Positions 51,381 through 59,174 of a stretch of 64,000 bases of DNA are shown piece after piece. The stretch comes from Actinomadura syzygii (GTDB taxonomy: Bacteria; Actinomycetota; Actinomycetes; Streptosporangiales; Streptosporangiaceae), in NCBI RefSeq assembly GCF_008085905.1, contig NZ_VSFF01000017.1, forward strand, positions 124,001-188,000, given 5' to 3'. Made by a program: the position numbers and the translations under genes. The notes below the pieces were generated by a model, which saw nothing but the letters and a program-made list of their open reading frames with translations, was not told the origin of the DNA and made no database searches. Numbering within the stretch: the stretch's first letter is position 1; every line of letters starts with the position of its first letter.

Positions 51381-52271
51381 TTAGTCGTCGCGGTAGTCGA
51401 TGTAGCTCGAGCCCGAGTTGTTCTGGACGGAGATCCGGCGCGGTGAGGCGTCGTCCACCACGGCGGGGTTGAGGTGGGCGGAGCCGGAGCCCGTCCAGCC
51501 GAGGACCTGGTACTGCGACCCCGGCGGGACGAGCACCTTCGCCGACCCCGAGTGGACGATGGCCGTCACCAGGTCGGGCGGCTCGGCGAAGCGCAGGTCG
51601 AGCGACCCGGACGACGCCTCCGCCACCACCTTGGGCGAGGCGAGCCCGGTCGCGCTGATCTCCCCGGAGCGGGCCTGGAGGCGGAGCCGTCCGCGCACGT
51701 CCGCGACCTGGAGCTCGCCCGAGCCGGTGCGCAGGTCGAGGTCCCCGGCCAGTCCGCGCACCACGACGCGTCCGGAGCCCGTCACGGCCGACACCCGCAC
51801 CCCGGGCGGGACCCGGACGTCGACGTCCGCCCCGCACTCGCGCCCGATGACCGGGCCGACCCGTGAGCAGCGGAAGGTGATGAACAGCACGTCCTCCACC
51901 AGCGACTCGGTGACGGCCGGCTTGTGGAGGCCCCAGGTGAGGCGCTGGTAGACGCGGGCCTCGCCCTCGGCCCCCGGCCCGACGGAGACCTCGGCGTCGT
52001 CCATGTCGAGCCGCAGCTCCTTGATCGCGACGTGGTAGGGCGTGACGCTCTCCGCCGTCTGCCGGACGGCCCGTCCGAACGCGTACAGGCCCGCCGGGGC
52101 GATCACGACCAGCGCCGTCACGACGGCGAGGAAGATCCATACGCCGCGCCGCCGGGGCCTCAGCTCCCCCTCCCCGTCCCGCGCTCGCCCCGCCTCTCGG
52201 TCCCGCTCCGCCTCCGGGTCCCGTCCCGCCTCGCGGTCCGGCTCCGAGAGGGGCGTGGGCGTGCCGGTCAT
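51381..52271 (-). CDS. Membrane-anchored DUF4097 beta-solenoid protein
   Basis: This 296-residue protein has a charged N-terminus (about 50 residues of Arg/Glu/Asp), one transmembrane helix (WIFLAVVTALVVIAPAGLYA) and an extracellular DUF4097 repeat domain (VTGSGRVVVRGLAGDLDLRT and following GSGEL, RSGEI, SSGSL turns). Proteins of this fold often accompany cell-envelope two-component systems. ATGA overlap with the response-regulator stop makes it the third gene of the operon. It may sense or buffer envelope stress. Confidence 0.85.
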   Translation of the reverse strand: MTGTPTPLSEPDREAGRDPEAERDREAGRARDGEGELRPRRRGVWIFLAVVTALVVIAPAGLYAFGRAVRQTAESVTPYHVAIKELRLDMDDAEVSVGPGAEGEARVYQRLTWGLHKPAVTESLVEDVLFITFRCSRVGPVIGRECGADVDVRVPPGVRVSAVTGSGRVVVRGLAGDLDLRTGSGELQVADVRGRLRLQARSGEISATGLASPKVVAEASSGSLDLRFAEPPDLVTAIVHSGSAKVLVPPGSQYQVLGWTGSGSAHLNPAVVDDASPRRISVQNNSGSSYIDYRDD

Positions 52272-52915
52272 GATTCGCCGTCCAGGAAGCGCAGGACGGC
52301 GAGCACCCGCCGATGGTCCCCTTCGGCGTGCGGCAGGTCGAGCTTGGCGAAGATGTTGTTGATGTGCTTGGCGACCGCGCTCTCGCTGACCACCAGCGCG
52401 GCGGCGATCCCGGCGTTGGAGCGTCCCTCGGCCATCAGCGCGAGGACCTCGCGCTCGCGCGGGGTGAGCCGGTCGAGCGGGTCGCGGTGGCGGCGGAGCA
52501 GGAGCTGCGCGACGACCTCCGGGTCGAGGGCGGTGCCGCCGGACGCGACGCGGCGCAGCGCGTCCAGGAAGACGGAGACGTCGGCGACCCGGTCCTTGAG
52601 CAGGTAGCCGATGCCGCTGGTGCTGGTGGAGAGCAGGTCCGCCGCGTACCGCTCCTCGACGTACTGGGACAGCAGCAGCACCGCCACCTCGGGCGACTCG
52701 CGCCGCATGACGAGCGCCGCGCGGACGCCCTCGTCGGTGAAGCCGGGCGGCATCCGGACGTCCACGATCGCCGCGTCCGGCCGGTGCTCGCGCACCGCCG
52801 CGAGCAGCCCCTCGGCCTCCCCGACGGCCGCCGCGACCTCGAACCCCGAGGTCTCCAGCAGCTTGATCAGCCCGGCCCGGAGCAGCACCGAGTCCTCGGC
52901 GATCACAACGCGCAC
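52268..52915 (-). CDS. NarL-family response regulator
   Basis: This 215-residue regulator has a receiver with Asp52 in AAIVDVRMPPGFTDEG, Lys in YLLKDRVADV and a LuxR-type HTH (LTPREREVLALMAEGRSNAG). It overlaps the kinase by 13 bp and the DUF4097 gene by 4 bp. Confidence 0.93.
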   Translation of the reverse strand: MRVVIAEDSVLLRAGLIKLLETSGFEVAAAVGEAEGLLAAVREHRPDAAIVDVRMPPGFTDEGVRAALVMRRESPEVAVLLLSQYVEERYAADLLSTSTSGIGYLLKDRVADVSVFLDALRRVASGGTALDPEVVAQLLLRRHRDPLDRLTPREREVLALMAEGRSNAGIAAALVVSESAVAKHINNIFAKLDLPHAEGDHRRVLAVLRFLDGES

Positions 52916-54168
52916 GGCAACTCCACGGTGACGGTCGTCGGGCCCCCGGCGGGGCTGGCGATACGGAACGTACCGTCCACGGACCGGACGCGCCGCGCGA
53001 GCCCGGTGAGGCCCGTCCCGGCGGACGGGTCGGCGCCGCCCACGCCGTCGTCGGAGACGCGCACCCGCAGCGTGTCGCCGCGGCGGAGCACGGCGACGTC
53101 CACCTCGTTCGCCCGCGCGTGCTTGACCACGTTGGTGAGCGCCTCCGACACGACGAAGTACGCGACCGCCTCCACCGTGGACGACGCGCGCGGCTCCGCC
53201 TCGACCCTGAGCCGGACCGGCAGCGGCACCCGCGCGGCGATGCCCGACAGTGCGGCGTCCAGGCCCCGGTCCTCAAGGACGGCCGGATGCAGCCCGCGGA
53301 TCAGCGTGCGCAGCTCGCTGAGCGCCTCCTTCGCCTCCTCGTGCGCCTCGACGATCACCCGCATGGCGTCGTCCGGCACCCCGGCGAGGGTCTCGCGGGC
53401 GAGGCCGAGGTTCAGCGCGAGGGCAACGAGCCGCTGCTGCGCCCCGTCGTGCAGGTCGCGCTCGATGCGGCGGCGCTCGATGTCGGCGGCGTCGACGACG
53501 CTGGCGCGCTTCTCGGCGAGGTCGTCGACGCGCCGCTGCAACTCCTTCGCACGGTCGGGGCCGAGCAGGGACGCGACGGCGCGGGCGTCCACCCGGCGAA
53601 CGGCCGCCGCCACCCAGGGCGCCGCGGCCAGGAGCAGCACGCCGATCGCGGTCAGCAGGACGACGCGCCGCGGATGCTCGGCCAGGTCGGGGCCGCCGGG
53701 AGGCAGCGCCCACGCGTACAGGCCCGACACGGCGAAGACCAGCCCGCCCGCCCAGGCGGCGATGACGGCGAGACCTCCGACCGCGAGGAACGGCCCCACG
53801 ACCAGGTGATACTGCAGGACGCGCCACAGCTCGGGCGAGCGCAGGTCGCGCAGGGCGTCCCACGGGCGGCCGTCCTCGAAGCCGGGCATGCGCGGGACGC
53901 GCAGGCCGAGCAGCGCCCAGCAGCGCTCCCGCTGCCAGGACGTCAGCGGCCGGAGCGCCAGCAGCAGGAGCATCACCGACGCGCCGGTGAGGACGAGCAC
54001 GGGCAGGACCTTGACCGGCGTCCAGGCCGTCCAGAGGGCGCCGACGATCAGCCATCCGGCGGACTGGAGCGGCACCCCGGAGGCGACGAACGCGGTGTCC
54101 CGCCACGCCGCGGACGACCACGGTGCGTGTGCGCGCGCACGCCGCGTCGCCGCGGAGATGGATGCCAT
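52903..54168 (-). CDS. Sensor histidine kinase with membrane sensor domain
   Basis: This 421-residue kinase has four or more N-terminal membrane helices (about residues 38-190, a putative sensor domain), a HisKA_3 domain with His240 in RRIERDLHDGAQQRLVALAL and an HATPase domain ending TGLTGLARRVRSVDGTF. The ATG at 54168 is chosen; an upstream extension to 54312 looks non-coding. It is the first gene of the kinase-regulator-DUF4097 operon. Confidence 0.92.
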   Translation of the reverse strand: MASISAATRRARAHAPWSSAAWRDTAFVASGVPLQSAGWLIVGALWTAWTPVKVLPVLVLTGASVMLLLLALRPLTSWQRERCWALLGLRVPRMPGFEDGRPWDALRDLRSPELWRVLQYHLVVGPFLAVGGLAVIAAWAGGLVFAVSGLYAWALPPGGPDLAEHPRRVVLLTAIGVLLLAAAPWVAAAVRRVDARAVASLLGPDRAKELQRRVDDLAEKRASVVDAADIERRRIERDLHDGAQQRLVALALNLGLARETLAGVPDDAMRVIVEAHEEAKEALSELRTLIRGLHPAVLEDRGLDAALSGIAARVPLPVRLRVEAEPRASSTVEAVAYFVVSEALTNVVKHARANEVDVAVLRRGDTLRVRVSDDGVGGADPSAGTGLTGLARRVRSVDGTFRIASPAGGPTTVTVELPCAL

Positions 54169-54348
54169 GGCGCAACCGTAGGGGCGACGCCCGCGGGGTC
54201 GCCATGGCCCAGGCTCCAGGGCGGATGGTGAACCTAGTGCCACCCCAAGTCGGATAGCCGCGCTACCGACCGCGACCCGCCGGAAGGCGAGGCTTGGACT
54301 CGAATCGATCAACGTCTCGGATCGATCGCTACCTCCAGGGGGTTCGCC

Positions 54349-54903
54349 ATGGTCGCCGGTACCGCGCCGCCGCTCACGCCACGTCCGCCGCGTTCCGCGC
54401 GTCCCGCGCCCGCGCGTCCGGCCCTTCCCGCGCGAAAGCGGGCCGTGCCCGTTCGGGCGCGGCGGTCGCGCGGACGGTGGCTGGGCTGGGCCTTCATCGG
54501 GGGCGCGGCGGCCATGGCCCCCTGGATCTGGGGCCTCGCGCGGTCGATGCCGTCGACGGCCGTCGTCCCGAACTGGTCGACGGCCTGGGTCGGGCTCGAC
54601 CTGATGGAAGCGGCGGCGCTGCTCGGCACGGGCCTGCTACTCGTCCGCCGCGACGAGCGGTACCGGACGGTCGCCGCCGTCGCCGCGACGCTGCTGGTCA
54701 CCGACGCCTGGCTCGATGTGACGACCGCCACGCCGGGCGCCCACCGCGCGTTCTCGGTCGCGCTCGCCGTCGGAGCCGAACTGCCGATCGCGATCTTGTG
54801 CGCGGCCCTCGCGCTGCGGGCGTTCACGCCTGGTGAGGCGGCGGACGGCGGGCCGGTGAAGGACGAATGGCGGGCCGCTGACGGGAGCGCGCCCGGCAGG
54901 TGA
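54349..54903 (+). CDS. Four-helix integral membrane protein
   Basis: This 184-residue protein has a Pro/Arg-rich cytoplasmic N-terminus (about 40 residues) and four predicted transmembrane helices (starting WLGWAFIGGAAAMAPWIWGL; last helix ending IAILCAALALRAF). No motif links it to a known transporter or enzyme. It is divergent from the kinase operon, so it could share regulation. Confidence 0.75.
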   Translation: MVAGTAPPLTPRPPRSARPAPARPALPARKRAVPVRARRSRGRWLGWAFIGGAAAMAPWIWGLARSMPSTAVVPNWSTAWVGLDLMEAAALLGTGLLLVRRDERYRTVAAVAATLLVTDAWLDVTTATPGAHRAFSVALAVGAELPIAILCAALALRAFTPGEAADGGPVKDEWRAADGSAPGR

Positions 54904-54974
54904 AACCAGACGATCCGGACCTCTAGAGTGTGTGCGACGCCGGGCCCTTCCGCGGGAGGGCCTTTCGCCTTTCG

Positions 54975-55047
54975 ACCCGCCTTCCCACCCGCCTTCCCAC
55001 CCCAGGTCGATCCACGGCGTCCACCCCGCCTGCCACGGCGTCCACCC
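54975..55047 (+). repeat. Two short direct-repeat pairs before the 55075 gene
   Basis: ACCCGCCTTCCC occurs twice in tandem (54975-54998), and CCACGGCGTCCACCC occurs at 55012-55026 and 55033-55047, a 21-bp spacing. They occupy the leader of the downstream gene. Confidence 0.7.
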
Positions 55048-55074
55048 GGCCCGCACGATCCAGAGGTCCCCGAC

Positions 55075-55653
55075 ATGAACCATCACGAGGTGCGCGAGGA
55101 GTGCCTGCGCCTCCTCCGGGACGGCCTGCCCGACCCGGCGCCCGCCGCCTTCGACGACGGCCGGGGCTTCCTTCCGCTGGGGCTCGACATGGACGGCGAC
55201 GTCGCCGTCGTCACGCTCCTCCACAACCTGGGCGACCCCGCGTCCGGACCGGGCGCGTTCATCGAGGGCTTCACGTTCCACCGCCGCGACGGCGAGTGGA
55301 TGGAGCTCGGCGGCGGGGGCGGCTCGGCCCCCGACGACGCGCTCGCGCGCCGCTCGTCCGGCGAGATGGGGCGGCACCTGCTGAAGTACGGGTCCGGTCG
55401 GACGGTCCGCAACGCCGGACGCCTCCTGCCGTGGGGCGCGAAATGGGTGAACGAGGCGCGGCTGCGCGCGTCGGCCGAGGTCGCCCGGATCCGGGTCGGC
55501 ACGCGGCTGATGGACGTCCCCGAGCACGGCCACGTCGCCGTCGTGTGGGGCTCGCGGCAGGGCCCGGTCGTCGAGGCGCTCGCCGCCGACGGCTCGGTGC
55601 TGGACACGCTGGACCTCGGGCGGCAGGCCGTCCCGGCGCGCATGTCCGGCTGA
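55075..55653 (+). CDS. Hypothetical soluble protein
   Basis: This 192-residue protein starts MNHHEVREECLRLLRDGLPD and is acidic at the N-terminus and basic in the middle (GRHLLKYGSGRTVRNAGRLL). The last 70 residues look beta-rich (VARIRVGTRLMDVPEHGHVA, then a VVWGS turn). No signal peptide or membrane helix is present. I do not recognise the family. It is followed at 39 bp by a TetR gene in the same direction. Confidence 0.75.
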   Translation: MNHHEVREECLRLLRDGLPDPAPAAFDDGRGFLPLGLDMDGDVAVVTLLHNLGDPASGPGAFIEGFTFHRRDGEWMELGGGGGSAPDDALARRSSGEMGRHLLKYGSGRTVRNAGRLLPWGAKWVNEARLRASAEVARIRVGTRLMDVPEHGHVAVVWGSRQGPVVEALAADGSVLDTLDLGRQAVPARMSG

Positions 55654-55656
55654 TAT

Positions 55657-55675
55657 TTGACCGATCGTTCTTGAT
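55657..55675. promoter_or_regulatory. Operator-like motif before the TetR gene
   Basis: TTGACCGATCGTTCTTGAT lies 17 bp before the TetR ATG. The same motif (GAyCGATCrTTCTyGA) occurs in reverse orientation before the SDR gene at 56313-56332, so one regulator probably binds both. Confidence 0.6.
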
Positions 55676-55692
55676 ATGCGATCGTCCTGCCC

Positions 55693-56274
55693 ATGGCACG
55701 GACGAAGGAGTTCGACCCGGACGCGGCGCTCCACCGCGCCCTGGAGCTGTTCTGGGAGCGCGGCTACGAGGCGACGTCCATGGCCGACCTCGTCGAGCAC
55801 CTCGGAGTCGCCCGCGCCAGCGTCTACGCGACCTTCGGCGGCAAGCACGAGCTGTATCTGAAGGCGCTGGAGCGCTACCTGGAGACGACCGACCCGGCGA
55901 TCGCGGAGGCGTTGTCGCAGCCGGGGCCCGTCCTGCCCGCGATCAGGCGGCTGATCGAGCGGTACGGCGAAGAGTCGGCCCGCGACCGGCCAAGGCACGG
56001 CTGCTTCGTGGTCAACTCGGCCGTGGAGCTGGCCGCCCGCGACCCGGACGCCGCGCGCCTCGTCGAGGCGAGCTGGAACTTCCTTGAGGCGTCCCTCACC
56101 TCGGCGCTGACCCGCGCCAGGGCCCAGGGCGAGCTGCCGCCCGACCGCGATCCGCGCGCGCTGGCCCGGTTCCTGGTCGTCTTCTTCCAGGGCGTCCGCG
56201 TGCTGGGGCGCGTCCCCGCCGACGACGGCCGCCTCCGGGACGCCACGCGCCAGGCCGCCGCCCTCCTCGACTGA
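55693..56274 (+). CDS. TetR/AcrR-family regulator
   Basis: This 193-residue repressor has an N-terminal HTH (MADLVEHLGVARASVYATFG, about residues 32-51) and a helical ligand domain. It is 74 bp upstream of an SDR gene in the same direction, and both have the same 16-bp motif upstream, which supports autoregulation and control of the SDR. Confidence 0.92.
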   Translation: MARTKEFDPDAALHRALELFWERGYEATSMADLVEHLGVARASVYATFGGKHELYLKALERYLETTDPAIAEALSQPGPVLPAIRRLIERYGEESARDRPRHGCFVVNSAVELAARDPDAARLVEASWNFLEASLTSALTRARAQGELPPDRDPRALARFLVVFFQGVRVLGRVPADDGRLRDATRQAAALLD

Positions 56275-56312
56275 CCCCTTCCCCCGCCCGGACGGGGGTT
56301 CCTCCTGCCCTT

Positions 56313-56332
56313 ATTCGAGAATGATCGATCTA
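56313..56332. promoter_or_regulatory. Operator-like motif before the SDR gene
   Basis: ATTCGAGAATGATCGATCTA is the reverse complement of the motif before the TetR gene with three substitutions. It lies 17 bp upstream of the SDR ATG and overlaps the likely promoter. Confidence 0.6.
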
Positions 56333-56348
56333 ATTTAGGAGTCGACCA

Positions 56349-57095
56349 ATGACGAGCCTCGACGGCCGCGTCGCCCTGATCACCGGCGGCGCGGGCGGCA
56401 TCGGCCGCGCCATCGCGCACGCGCTCGCCCGCGCGGGCGCCACCGTCGTCCTCGCCGGACGCGACGCCGACGCGCTCGCCGCCGCGGTCAAGGAGATCGG
56501 CGGGGCCGACCACGTCGTCGCCGACGTGACCGACCCGGCCGCCGCCGCCCGCATGGTCGAAACCGTCGTCGCCCGGCACGGCGGCCTGCACGTCGCGGTC
56601 AACAACGCCGGTGTATTCGGCGCGGCCGGGCCCGTCGCCGACGTCGACGAGGCGGCCTGGGACACCGTCCTCGCCGTCAACCTGACCGGCGTGTTCCTGT
56701 CGATGAAGCACGAGATCGCCCACATGCGCGGGCACGGCGGCGGGACGATCGTGAACGTCTCGTCCAACATCGGCGCGCACGGGCGGCGTCCGGGGCTCGC
56801 CGCGTACGCCGCGTCGAAGGCGGCGGTCAGCGTCCTCACCCGGACGGCCGCGCTCGACCACATCGCCGACGGCGTCCGGATCAACGCGGTCAGCCCCGGC
56901 CCGACCGACACGCCGATGTCGCTGCTGCCCGGCGAGACTCCGGCCGAACGGGAAGAGCGGATGCTGACGGCCACCCCGTCCGGCCGGGTGTCGGACACCG
57001 CCGAGGTCGCCGACGCGGTCCTCTGGCTCGCCTCGGACGCGTCCCGCAACGTCGTCGGGCACGACCTGGTCATCGACGGCGGCGTCACCGCCTGA
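56349..57095 (+). CDS. Short-chain dehydrogenase/reductase
   Basis: This 248-residue classical SDR has the NAD(P) motif TGGAGGIGRAIA, NNAG at residues 85-88, a catalytic Ser near 138-139 and Tyr153/Lys157 in YAASKAA. An Arg after beta-2 (LAGRDADAL) suggests NADP preference. It oxidises or reduces an unknown alcohol or ketone, probably inducibly under the upstream TetR. The start lies 8 bp after TTAGGAG. Confidence 0.93.
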   Translation: MTSLDGRVALITGGAGGIGRAIAHALARAGATVVLAGRDADALAAAVKEIGGADHVVADVTDPAAAARMVETVVARHGGLHVAVNNAGVFGAAGPVADVDEAAWDTVLAVNLTGVFLSMKHEIAHMRGHGGGTIVNVSSNIGAHGRRPGLAAYAASKAAVSVLTRTAALDHIADGVRINAVSPGPTDTPMSLLPGETPAEREERMLTATPSGRVSDTAEVADAVLWLASDASRNVVGHDLVIDGGVTA

Positions 57096-57155
57096 CGCGC
57101 CGCGTCCCGGGCGCGCGCGGCTTTTCGCGGCGGCCGCGCCGGGCAGACTCAGGGC

Positions 57156-57851
57156 ATGGCCCGCGCACCCGAGCACGACTCCGCCACCGAGTCCTTCCGC
57201 CTCGCCGCCAGCGTCGTCAGGAAGTACCTGATCGGGGCGCGGAGCCTGCACGACCACATCGCCGCGAAGCTGCTGAACGACGGGCCGTCCCGGGTGCTCG
57301 ACATCGGCTGCGGGGAGGGCGCGCTCAGCGACGCCCTCCCCGACCCGCCGCCGTTCCGGCTCGTGGGGCTGGACTCGTCCGCCGACCTGCTGCGCGCCCA
57401 CCGGCGTCCGCGCGTCCGGGCCGACGCGCTGCGGCTCCCCTTCCGCGACGGGGCGTTCGGCGCCGCCGTCGCCGTGAACCTGCTCCACCACCTGGACGAT
57501 CCCGGCCGCGCCCTGCGGGAGGCGCGCCGCGTCCTCGCGCCGGGCGGCGTCCTGCTCGTCACCGCCGTCTGCCGGACCGACAGCCCGGAGCTGGCGCCGG
57601 TGTGGCGGCCCGAGCCGTCCGGGTTCGACGCCGAGGAGGCCCCGGCCCGCGTCTGCGAGGTCTTCGACGAGGTCGAGGTGGAGCGGTGGGACGCGCCGCT
57701 GCTCACGCTGCCCGACCACGACGCCGTCCGCGACTACCTGGTGGCCCGGCGCGTCCCCCGGCCGGAGGCCGCGGAGGCGGCGCGGCGCCTGCGCACCCCG
57801 CTGCCGGTCACGAAGCGCGGCAGCCTGGTCGTCGCCCGCCGCGCCTTCTGA
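57156..57851 (+). CDS. Class I SAM-dependent methyltransferase
   Basis: This 231-residue methyltransferase has motif I VLDIGCGEGALSDAL, a second-strand acidic motif LVGLDSSADLL, and LHHLDDPGRALREARRVLAP. The substrate is unknown; the fold matches small-molecule or quinone methyltransferases. It is 60 bp after the SDR gene and possibly cotranscribed. Confidence 0.9.
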   Translation: MARAPEHDSATESFRLAASVVRKYLIGARSLHDHIAAKLLNDGPSRVLDIGCGEGALSDALPDPPPFRLVGLDSSADLLRAHRRPRVRADALRLPFRDGAFGAAVAVNLLHHLDDPGRALREARRVLAPGGVLLVTAVCRTDSPELAPVWRPEPSGFDAEEAPARVCEVFDEVEVERWDAPLLTLPDHDAVRDYLVARRVPRPEAAEAARRLRTPLPVTKRGSLVVARRAF

Positions 57852-57864
57852 GACCCGGCACGGG

Positions 57865-59028
57865 TCACCCGCGCACGAGAAGCTCTGGGGCCAGCTCGTC
57901 CGGACGCGAATTTCCTGAGAGCGCCAACGTCAGTTCCAGTTCGGCTTGGATGCAGCGTAGGACGTGCTGCACTCCCGCCTGTCCCGCGAGGGCCAGCCCA
58001 TAGGCGTACGGACGCGCGACCAACACGGCCTTGGCTCCGAGCGCGAGCGCCTTCGCGACGTCCGATCCCGTGCGGACGCCACTGTCGAAGAGGACCGTCG
58101 CCTGGTCGCGGACGGCGTCGACCACGCCGGGCAGGGCGTCCAGGGAGGCGACGGCACCGTCCACCTGGCGTCCGCCGTGGTTGGAGACGATGACGCCGTC
58201 CATGCCCGCGTCGACGGCCTGGCGGGCGTCGTCCGGGTGCTGGACGCCTTTGAGCGCGATGGGGCCGTCCCAGTGCTCGCGCAGGAAGATGAGGTCGTCC
58301 CAAGTCAGGCTCGGGTTCCCGAACGTGGCGACCCAGTGCAGGATCGCCTGGTCGCGGTTGGCGTCGGTGATAGGCCCGCCGACCATCCCCTGGAACACCG
58401 GGTCGCTGAAATAGTTCGCGACGCCCACGCCGCGCAGGAACGGCAGGTACGCCTGGTCGAGGTCGCGCGGACGCCACGCAAGCGTGAACGTGTCGAGCGT
58501 GACGACAAGAGCCGTGTACCCAGCCGCTTTAGCCCGTTCCAGAAGGCTCACGGCCAGATCCTGGTTCTTCGGCCAGTACAGCTGGAACCAGCGCGGCCCG
58601 TCGCCGTTCGCCTGGGCCACGTCCTCGATGCTGTAGGACGACGCCGTGCTCAGCACCACCGGCACGCCCGCCTCAGCCGCAGCCCGCGCGACGGCCAACT
58701 CCCCATCGGGATGGACGATCGACAACACTCCAATAGGCCCGAGCACCACCGGAGACGGCATCTCAGTGCCCAGCACCTCCACGGACAGGTCGCGGTGGGA
58801 CACGTCCCTCAGCATCCTCGGCACGATCCGCCACCGGTCGAACGCCGCCCGGTTGGCCCGCGCCGTCGCCTCGCTGCCCGCCGACCCCGCGACGTACCCG
58901 AACGCCCGCGCCGACAGCGCCCGCTCGGCAAGGCCCTCCAGCTTCGTCAGGTCCGTCGGAAGCGGCGGGACGACGTCGCCGAGCCCCTGCAGATAGATCG
59001 AGTTCTGGAAGTCGGCCAGCGCGCTCAA
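57865..59028 (-). CDS. FMN-dependent alpha-hydroxy-acid oxidase
   Basis: This 387-residue enzyme is an alpha-hydroxy-acid oxidising TIM barrel, close to lactate 2-monooxygenase/oxidase. Active-site residues are visible: Tyr151 region in FQLYWPKNQD, Lys260 (PIALKGVQHPDD), His284 and Arg287 in VSNHGGRQVDGA, and the FMN phosphate loop FDSGVRTGSDVAKAL. It would oxidise lactate or a related 2-hydroxy acid with O2. It converges on the methyltransferase gene with a 13-bp gap. Confidence 0.9.
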   Translation of the reverse strand: MSALADFQNSIYLQGLGDVVPPLPTDLTKLEGLAERALSARAFGYVAGSAGSEATARANRAAFDRWRIVPRMLRDVSHRDLSVEVLGTEMPSPVVLGPIGVLSIVHPDGELAVARAAAEAGVPVVLSTASSYSIEDVAQANGDGPRWFQLYWPKNQDLAVSLLERAKAAGYTALVVTLDTFTLAWRPRDLDQAYLPFLRGVGVANYFSDPVFQGMVGGPITDANRDQAILHWVATFGNPSLTWDDLIFLREHWDGPIALKGVQHPDDARQAVDAGMDGVIVSNHGGRQVDGAVASLDALPGVVDAVRDQATVLFDSGVRTGSDVAKALALGAKAVLVARPYAYGLALAGQAGVQHVLRCIQAELELTLALSGNSRPDELAPELLVRG

Positions 59029-59174
59029 GGGAACCTCCGCCTGCGGGAACGAAACCGTCCTGCCTCATTGAACACTTCCGCGAAGGTGACGGATCGACAC
59101 CGATCTTCGCGGGAGGATGCCCGAACCGGTGGGGCGGGCCGAAGATGTCCGTGGGACCGGCCACAATGTGGGGC

